Of a DNA stretch of 64,000 nucleotides, positions 58,983 to 64,000 are shown one piece after another. The notes beneath the pieces are model-generated. The model saw nothing but the letters and a program-made list of their open reading frames with translations. It made no database searches and was not told the DNA's origin. Position 1 is the stretch's first letter; every line of letters begins with the position of its first letter. Both the position numbers and the translations under genes were made by a program. This DNA comes from Ancylobacter sp. Lp-2 (GTDB taxonomy: Bacteria; Pseudomonadota; Alphaproteobacteria; Rhizobiales; Xanthobacteraceae), in contig NZ_JAJALI010000006.1 of NCBI RefSeq assembly GCF_020523795.1, positions 248,001-312,000 of the forward strand. The letters are read 5' to 3'.

Positions 58983-60104
58983 TCACAGAATGTCGCGCAG
59001 GCTGCGCGAATGCCCGGTATCGATAGCGACGAAGGCGCTCATGCCGGCACGCAGCACCGGATCGTCGGCCTTGTGCTCGACGCGGATGCGCACCGGCACG
59101 CGCTGCACCACCTTCACCCAGTTGCCGCTGGCGTTCTGCGCCGGCAGCACGGAGAACTCCGCGCCGCTCGCCGGCGCGATGCTGTCGATCACGCCGGTCC
59201 AGTTGTGCCCCGGATAGGCGTCGATGCTGACATCGACCTTGTCGCCGTGCTTCAGATGGGAGAGGTCGGTCTCCTTGATGTTGGCCTCGACCCACATGTC
59301 GTCGGCGGAGATCAACCCCACCGCGCCCTGGCTGGTGAGCGCCGCGGTGGCGGCGACCAGATAGAGGCCGGGCTGGAGGCTATCGACCTCGGTCACGGTG
59401 CCGGCGAACGGCGCCCGCACCACCGCATGGTCGAGCTGGCGCTGCGCCTCGTCGAGGGTCGCCTTGGCCTGGAGGTAGAGCGGATGCTGCTCGACCGCGA
59501 GGTCGGGATGCCCGCCCAGCTTGGCGAGCAGGACCGCCGCCTGCTGCTTGATCGAATCGTGCTTGGCCCGATCGGTCTCCAGCGTGAAACGAGCCTGATC
59601 ATACGCCGCACGCGACACCGCGGCGGCGTCCTTCACCAGCACGTCGTAGCGGTCGAAGATCGCCTGGTCGTTCTGCACCGTGGCATTGGCGGCGGCGATG
59701 TCGCTCGCCATGCGCTGGTAGTCGACCTTCATCGATTCCAGCGTCAGCCGGGTCTGGTCGAGATTGGCCTGCGCGTTGTGCACCGCGATCTCGTATTGGC
59801 GCGGATCGACACGGAACAGCACGTCGCCGGCCGCGACCTGCTGGCCTTCCTTGACGTCGACATCGGTGACGAGGCCGGACACGTCGGTGGACACCATCAG
59901 CTTGCCGGCCCGCACATAGGCGTCGTCGGTGGAGACGTAGCGCCCCCCGGTGAGCCAGAAATAGCCGGCGCCGAGCGCTACCACGGCGATGCCGCCGAGC
60001 ATCAGCGGTGCCCGCAGGCGGCCCCGACGCCTCGGCGTGACGGCCGGAGGCGCCGGCTTCGCGTCAGCCTCGCCGGCAGCGGAATCTTTGGTGCGGTCAA
60101 GCAT
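58983..60104 (-). CDS. EmrA/HlyD-type membrane-fusion protein
   Basis: A 373-residue adaptor with one N-terminal membrane helix (LMLGGIAVVALGAGYFWL). YVSTDDAYVRAGKLMVSTDVSGLV is typical of EmrA, and a long helical hairpin and VVRAPFAGTVTEVDSL lipoyl half follow. It links the EmrB transporter to an outer-membrane channel. The regulator gene ends 9 bases upstream. Confidence 0.92.
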   Translation of the reverse strand: MLDRTKDSAAGEADAKPAPPAVTPRRRGRLRAPLMLGGIAVVALGAGYFWLTGGRYVSTDDAYVRAGKLMVSTDVSGLVTDVDVKEGQQVAAGDVLFRVDPRQYEIAVHNAQANLDQTRLTLESMKVDYQRMASDIAAANATVQNDQAIFDRYDVLVKDAAAVSRAAYDQARFTLETDRAKHDSIKQQAAVLLAKLGGHPDLAVEQHPLYLQAKATLDEAQRQLDHAVVRAPFAGTVTEVDSLQPGLYLVAATAALTSQGAVGLISADDMWVEANIKETDLSHLKHGDKVDVSIDAYPGHNWTGVIDSIAPASGAEFSVLPAQNASGNWVKVVQRVPVRIRVEHKADDPVLRAGMSAFVAIDTGHSRSLRDIL

Positions 60105-60113
60105 GGGACGGTC

Positions 60114-60581
60114 TCACGCGGCGGGTTCCGACGAGTTCGGAGCACGGCTTTCACTGTTCAGATTGGCCTTCATCAGGCCGAGGGTGGCTTCCATCTCGGC
60201 AACCGCCTCCGGCGTCACATTGGCTCCAAGAAGCTGGGCCACCATCTGTTTGCGGGCCTCGGCGATCTCGCCGATGATCGGACCTGCGGCGGGCAACAGA
60301 TGCAGCCGCCAGACCCGCCGGTCATGCGGATCATGCCGCCGCTCGACGAAACCACGCGCCTGCAGGCGATCCACCAGCCGGGCGACGGTGATGGGCTCGA
60401 CCTCGACAAGCTGCGCCAGCTCGTTCTGCGTCAGCCCCGGCGAACGCTGCAATTTGACGAGGATCACCCATTGGGCTCGCGTCATGTCATAGGCGCGCGC
60501 CCGCTGGTCGAACTTGGTACGCATCAGATGCGCCAGCTCGTGCAGCAGCGACAGGAAATCGAAGTCGGGTTGGCAGCTCAT
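60114..60581 (-). CDS. MarR-family transcriptional regulator
   Basis: A 155-residue winged-helix protein. The recognition region is GLTQNELAQLVEVEPITVARLVDRL and the wing HDPHDRRVWRLHLL. It leads the operon with the efflux genes and probably represses it together with the divergent Old Yellow Enzyme gene, releasing DNA when a toxic small molecule binds. Confidence 0.92.
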   Translation of the reverse strand: MSCQPDFDFLSLLHELAHLMRTKFDQRARAYDMTRAQWVILVKLQRSPGLTQNELAQLVEVEPITVARLVDRLQARGFVERRHDPHDRRVWRLHLLPAAGPIIGEIAEARKQMVAQLLGANVTPEAVAEMEATLGLMKANLNSESRAPNSSEPAA

Positions 60582-60602
60582 CTCTCACCTACGTGGCATA
60601 AT

Positions 60603-60616
60603 ATAACGCACGTTAT
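60603..60616. promoter_or_regulatory. Palindromic MarR operator candidate
   Basis: ataacg-ca-cgttat lies 22 bases upstream of the marR start codon in the divergent region shared with the Old Yellow Enzyme gene. The 6-bp perfect half-sites in an AT-rich setting are typical of MarR sites. Confidence 0.6.
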
Positions 60617-60741
60617 TATCACGCACAACATGACACATACCCTACTAAAGTAGCGCAAGCTCGTGCCTTCGGGATATCTGGTGCGACGCACAACGGTATC
60701 TATCTGAAACGGGAACGTTCCCCATTCGAGGACATTTCCGA

Positions 60742-61833
60742 ATGACCACCTCGCTTTTCGAGCCCTATCGCCTCGGCGGCATCACGCTCGCCAACCGCAT
60801 CGTCATGGCTCCCCTCACCCGCAACCGCGCGGTGGCAGGCAATGTGCCCAACCCCTTGTCCGTGAAGTATTACGCCCAGCGCGCCAGCGCCGGCCTCATC
60901 GTGACCGAGGCCACCCAGGTCTCCGACACCGCCCAGGGTTATCAGGACACGCCCGGCCTCTACACTCCCGAGCAGATCGAGGGCTGGAAGCCGATCACCG
61001 AGGCGGTACACGCCAAGGGCGGCCGCATCTTCGTGCAGATCTGGCATGTCGGGCGCGTCTCGCACCGTTCGCTGCAGCCGGGCGGCGCCGCGCCGCTGGC
61101 CCCCTCCGCCATCCGTGCCGAGACCAAGACGTTCGTGAACAATCAGTTCACCGAGGTCGACACGCCACGCGCGATCGAGACCCACGAAATCCCCGGCATC
61201 GTCGACGACTTCCGCAAGACGGCCGCCAACGCCATCGCCGCCGGCTTCGATGGCGTCGAGATCCACGCCGCCAACGGCTATCTCATCGACCAGTTCCTGC
61301 GCGACGGCGCCAACCAGCGCACCGACCAGTATGGCGGCTCCATCGAGAACCGCGTCCGCTTCCTCAAGGAAGTGACGGAAGCGGTGATCGGCGAGATCGG
61401 CGCCGACCGCACCGGCATCCGCATCTCCCCGGTGACCCCGGCCAACGGCCTCACCGACAGCGACCCGGCCGCGCTGTTCACCCATGTGGTGGACGTGCTG
61501 GAGAAGCTTGGGCCGGTCTATGTGCACCTGATCGAGGGCGCCACCGGCGGGCCGCGCGACATCGTGCCCGGCTTCGATTTCGAGGCCCTGCACAAGCGCT
61601 TCAGCCGCACCTGGATGGTCAATAACGGCTACGACAAGGCGATGGCCGAGCAGGTGGTGTCGACCGGCCAGGCGGATCTCGTCGCCTTCGGCAAGGTGTT
61701 CATATCCTCGCCCGACACGGTGGAACGGCTGAAGAAGGACCTGCCCTTCAACGAGCTCGACCGCGACCACCTCTATGGCGGCGGCGAGAAGGGCTACACC
61801 GACTATCCGACGCTGGAATCTGCCGGCGCCTGA
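60742..61833 (+). CDS. Old Yellow Enzyme-family alkene reductase (NemA-like)
   Basis: A 363-residue FMN enzyme of the N-ethylmaleimide reductase group. It reduces activated C=C bonds or nitro groups with NADPH. Motifs: MAPLTRNRA at the FMN site, QIWHVGRVSHRS, GFDGVEIHAANGYLIDQFL with the His/Asn pair (HAAN) that binds substrate, and SPVTPANG. Divergent from the MarR-efflux operon, which suggests a joint response to electrophilic compounds. A terminator follows. Confidence 0.93.
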   Translation: MTTSLFEPYRLGGITLANRIVMAPLTRNRAVAGNVPNPLSVKYYAQRASAGLIVTEATQVSDTAQGYQDTPGLYTPEQIEGWKPITEAVHAKGGRIFVQIWHVGRVSHRSLQPGGAAPLAPSAIRAETKTFVNNQFTEVDTPRAIETHEIPGIVDDFRKTAANAIAAGFDGVEIHAANGYLIDQFLRDGANQRTDQYGGSIENRVRFLKEVTEAVIGEIGADRTGIRISPVTPANGLTDSDPAALFTHVVDVLEKLGPVYVHLIEGATGGPRDIVPGFDFEALHKRFSRTWMVNNGYDKAMAEQVVSTGQADLVAFGKVFISSPDTVERLKKDLPFNELDRDHLYGGGEKGYTDYPTLESAGA

Positions 61834-61860
61834 TCAGCTGGCACGCGAAGCAACGCAAGC

Positions 61861-61891
61861 AAAGGGCCGCCGAGAGGCGGCCCTTTCGTTT
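61861..61891. terminator. Bidirectional terminator
   Basis: An 11-bp stem including the flanking A and T residues (61861-61871 with 61876-61886) between the convergent Old Yellow Enzyme and transglutaminase-like genes. Confidence 0.82.
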
Positions 61892-61910
61892 GATCCGGCC
61901 TGTGCCCGTC

Positions 61911-62879
61911 TCAGGCGGCCGCCGTTTCCGATGGCGCACTCGCGACCGCCTCGGACTGCCCTTCCGCCAGCTCGGAGGCGACCGGCTCCGCCATGTCGGT
62001 CTCTGGCTGCGGCGAGCGCACGGAGACGTCGACGGTCATGCCGAGATAATCGCCCACCAGGCCGGTGAAGCCGCCGGCGACCGGCACCGCCTGAGCGGGA
62101 TCGCGGGTCACCGCCACCCGGATGAGATTGTCGGCGGCAATCGACCCGTTCGTCGGGTCGAACTCGATCCAGCCGGCGCCCGGCAGATAGATGTCGGCCC
62201 AGGCATGGGTGGCGCCGGCGCCGACGATACCGGCATTCTCGCCATCGAGCGCCGGATCGTAGAGATAGCCGGTGACGAACCGTGCGCCGAAGCCCAGCGC
62301 GCGCACCGCCTCGATCAACAACAGCGCGAAATCCCGGCAAGAGCCCGAGCCGAGCCGCAGCGTCTCCAGCGGCGGCTGGGTGCCCTGCTCGTGCCGCACC
62401 TGATAGGCGAAGCCGGTGTGGATGCCGGCATTGATGTCCGACAGCAGCGCCATGGTGTCGGTCGGCCGGCTGGCGATGAACCCCTTGGCCCAGGCTTCGA
62501 GCTCGCCATTGGGATCGGGATAGTGGCATTCGAGCATGCGGCCGAGATCGGTGCGGTCGTCGGTCGAATAGACGAAGGGATAGGTGGCCGCGCCCTCCTC
62601 GACCTCGAAGATCGGCGCGCCGAGGCCGAACCGCTCGATGGTCAGCACGCTCTCGATCTTCAGCTCGTTGGACGGCTCGATGAAGTCCACCACCGCGACG
62701 GAATTGCCGAACACGTCGTGCATCCAGCGGATATTGCCATGCGGCCACAGCGTCAGCTCGGCGCCGACCAGCCGCAGGTCGTGGCTGTCGCGCGGGCGCA
62801 GCATCAGCCGGTGCGGCTGGAACACCACCGGGTTGGCATAGGTGTAGTGCGTGACGTGACGCACGGTGAGAGTTTGCAT
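61911..62879 (-). CDS. Transglutaminase-like cysteine peptidase family protein
   Basis: A 322-residue cytoplasmic protein (no signal peptide). The N-terminal beta domain (VRHVTHYTYANPVVFQPHRLMLRPR) is followed by the transglutaminase core with Cys181 (GSGSCRDFA), His225 (ATHAWADIY) and Asp241 (FDPTNG), a complete triad. The tail is acidic. These proteins are thought to be proteases or amidases. The small tail-anchored protein gene lies just upstream on the same strand. Confidence 0.9.
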   Translation of the reverse strand: MQTLTVRHVTHYTYANPVVFQPHRLMLRPRDSHDLRLVGAELTLWPHGNIRWMHDVFGNSVAVVDFIEPSNELKIESVLTIERFGLGAPIFEVEEGAATYPFVYSTDDRTDLGRMLECHYPDPNGELEAWAKGFIASRPTDTMALLSDINAGIHTGFAYQVRHEQGTQPPLETLRLGSGSCRDFALLLIEAVRALGFGARFVTGYLYDPALDGENAGIVGAGATHAWADIYLPGAGWIEFDPTNGSIAADNLIRVAVTRDPAQAVPVAGGFTGLVGDYLGMTVDVSVRSPQPETDMAEPVASELAEGQSEAVASAPSETAAA

Positions 62880-62905
62880 GCAGGAAATTCCTTACGGATC
62901 GGCGT

Positions 62906-63181
62906 TCAGCGTGACAGCAAACGACCGACGAGAAAACCGGCGATGCCAACCGCGATCAAAGCGTTGAACGAATATTTTCGTTCCGGCAGCCCCATGGCAC
63001 GCCTGCTCGGAGGATCGAGGCCCGCTTCATCAGGCAGCGGCATGTCCGGCAGGGTGGAGACGATGTCTTCGATCATCCGCGGCGCCCGTGCCGGCGCGGT
63101 CCTCGGACGCGACGCGCGAGCACGAGGAGGCATTTTTTTACCGTCCGCGTCGGACGCCTTCGAGGGGTCGGGCTTCGCCAT
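62906..63181 (-). CDS. Small tail-anchored hypothetical protein
   Basis: A 91-residue protein. A lysine/arginine/proline-rich N-terminus is followed by a short acidic amphipathic part (MIEDIVSTLPDMPLPDE). One C-terminal membrane helix ends the protein (FNALIAVGIAGFLVGRLL). The ATG at 63181 has aggagagcggag upstream. No family recognised. It ends 26 bases before the transglutaminase-like gene, so co-expression is likely. Confidence 0.7.
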   Translation of the reverse strand: MAKPDPSKASDADGKKMPPRARASRPRTAPARAPRMIEDIVSTLPDMPLPDEAGLDPPSRRAMGLPERKYSFNALIAVGIAGFLVGRLLSR

Positions 63182-63245
63182 CTCCGCTCTCCTGTTCTGA
63201 ACCGGCTCGCAAGCACAACGCACAGGAGAGTGTTTGGTTCGCCGT

Positions 63246-63455
63246 CAGCTCCGCCCGGAAATGAACGCCACGACTTCCGTCGGCCCCTGCGCGTGGACGA
63301 GCTCGATCCGGCGCCCACCGCAAATGTCGCAGCGCAGCTGGGCCCGCTGGGCCTCCGCATTGTCGGGAAGCGCGTTCAATTGGTCGCTACGGCCGAGGAT
63401 GGATCGCCGTCCGCAGCGCAGGCAGCGGGCGCAGAGGGTGCCGGAGTTTTGAATG
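63246..63455 (-). CDS. Small zinc-ribbon protein, apparent ATT start
   Basis: A 69-residue frame with two cysteine pairs or triplets: LCARCLRCGRR near the start and RCDICGGRRIELVHAQG about 35 residues later, as in C4 zinc ribbons. The frame is closed upstream by a TGA at 63471-63473. The only start-like codon before the first cysteine is ATT at 63455, which has aggag nine bases before it. No ATG, GTG or TTG exists in that window, and an internal CTG would lose two cysteines. It could be a rare ATT-initiated gene or the remains of a gene that lost its start. Confidence 0.55.
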
Positions 63456-63637
63456 GCCTGTTTCTCCTGTCAGGTGCGTCGACGTCTTTCAACGTCGCAT
63501 ACTCGCCGCACGAAACGTGTCCGCGGCTGTCGAAACGACCGAAACTCGCCACGACCAAGCCTGCCGTGACGCACCAAGGATAATATAGTTTGCAAGCTGA
63601 GCAGCAAACCGGTCGGGTAGTGCCACTCTCTGAGAGT

Positions 63638-63713
<76 letters not shown>

Positions 63714-63769
63714 ACCGGGGTGCTTCGCGAAGGCATTTCCGTCGCGAGCGGCGGTCATGTACCAAAGCC

Positions 63770-63801
63770 GCCCGGGCCTGTCTACCGGCCCGGGCAATTT
63801 T
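63770..63801. terminator. GC hairpin beside the tctA stop codon
   Basis: A 9-bp stem (63770-63778 with 63787-63795), T-rich on its right side. It lies just after the TctA permease stop on the minus strand. The T-run is on the plus side, so orientation is unclear. Confidence 0.45.
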
Positions 63802-64000
63802 TTACTCTTTAAATGCCTCTTCGCGCTTCTTACGCACAGATGGCAGCAACACCAACGTCAGTGCCAGCACGGCGATGCCCAGCATCACCGCCGAAAGCGG
63901 GCGGGTGACGAACACACTGGGATCGCCGCGCGAGATCAGCATGGCGCGGCGCAGATACTCCTCCAGCATCGGTCCGATGATGAAGCCGAGCAGCAGCGGC
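63802..64000 (-). CDS. Tripartite tricarboxylate transporter permease TctA (C-terminal end only)
   Basis: The last 65 residues of a gene running off the right edge. PLLLGFIIGPMLEEYLRRAM followed by SRGDPSVFVTRPLSAVML is a characteristic end of the 12-helix TctA subunit, which imports tricarboxylates or related acids with a periplasmic binding protein. A basic/acidic tail, KKREEAFKE, ends it. The rest of the operon would lie outside the window. Confidence 0.88.
   Translation of the reverse strand, partial: PLLLGFIIGPMLEEYLRRAMLISRGDPSVFVTRPLSAVMLGIAVLALTLVLLPSVRKKREEAFKE

Overview
The window is high-GC chromosomal DNA from an alphaproteobacterium, most probably of the order Hyphomicrobiales (Rhizobiales), and perhaps the Xanthobacteraceae (Ancylobacter/Starkeya-like; the family is inferred). 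The evidence is a CckA cell-cycle kinase, a giant growth-pole-ring (GPR) type coiled-coil protein typical of polar-growing Rhizobiales, a single-cysteine DksA, an LdtR-like MarR regulator, a STAS-fused MlaE permease and Rhizobiales-type intergenic palindromes. I see no insertion sequence, phage gene, CRISPR array or rRNA. One tRNA (Lys, CTT) is present. Most genes look like core chromosome.

Layout. 1-0.9 kb: the 3' end of a kinase-like gene, then a palindromic repeat. 0.9-6.2 kb: a LysR regulator divergent from a tight five-gene catabolic operon (two short-chain dehydrogenases, a creatininase-family amidohydrolase, two arginase/agmatinase-family ureohydrolases). This is the most accessory-looking locus and suggests breakdown of a cyclic or linear guanidino compound. 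6.3-16.8 kb: dps, an LdtR-like regulator, then cckA-pgi-pgm on the minus strand, a FliO-like gene, dksA and a MipA/OmpV porin. 16.9-20 kb: a SixA-like phosphatase with a ycjX/ycjF-like pair. 20.5-27.4 kb: a 2Fe-2S ferredoxin divergent from the 2,062-residue GPR homologue, whose core is an unbroken array of 104 eleven-residue units.

28-32 kb: an Mla-type lipid-transport operon (permease, ATPase, MCE protein, lipoprotein). 32-44 kb: housekeeping and metabolic genes, including an N-acyl amino acid racemase-like enolase, a TPP riboswitch in front of thiD, a cytochrome c'/b561 pair, a FAH-family gene broken by a one-base frameshift, an LpxH-like phosphoesterase overlapping a glycosyltransferase, and a threonine dehydratase divergent from an XRE-cupin regulator. 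45-49.4 kb: an RND efflux pump and adaptor. 49.5-57 kb: murJ, a Uma2 protein, an aminotransferase/dehydrogenase pair for a nucleotide sugar, an SH3-domain membrane protein and pncB.

57-62 kb: a MarR-EmrA-EmrB type efflux operon divergent from an Old Yellow Enzyme with a palindromic operator between them. 62-64 kb: a transglutaminase-like protease, a small tail-anchored protein, a small zinc-ribbon gene that apparently starts with ATT, tRNA-Lys and the end of a TctA permease gene. Stretches without a confident gene are 15.3-15.9, 20.0-20.5, 27.4-28.2 and 55.4-55.8 kb.
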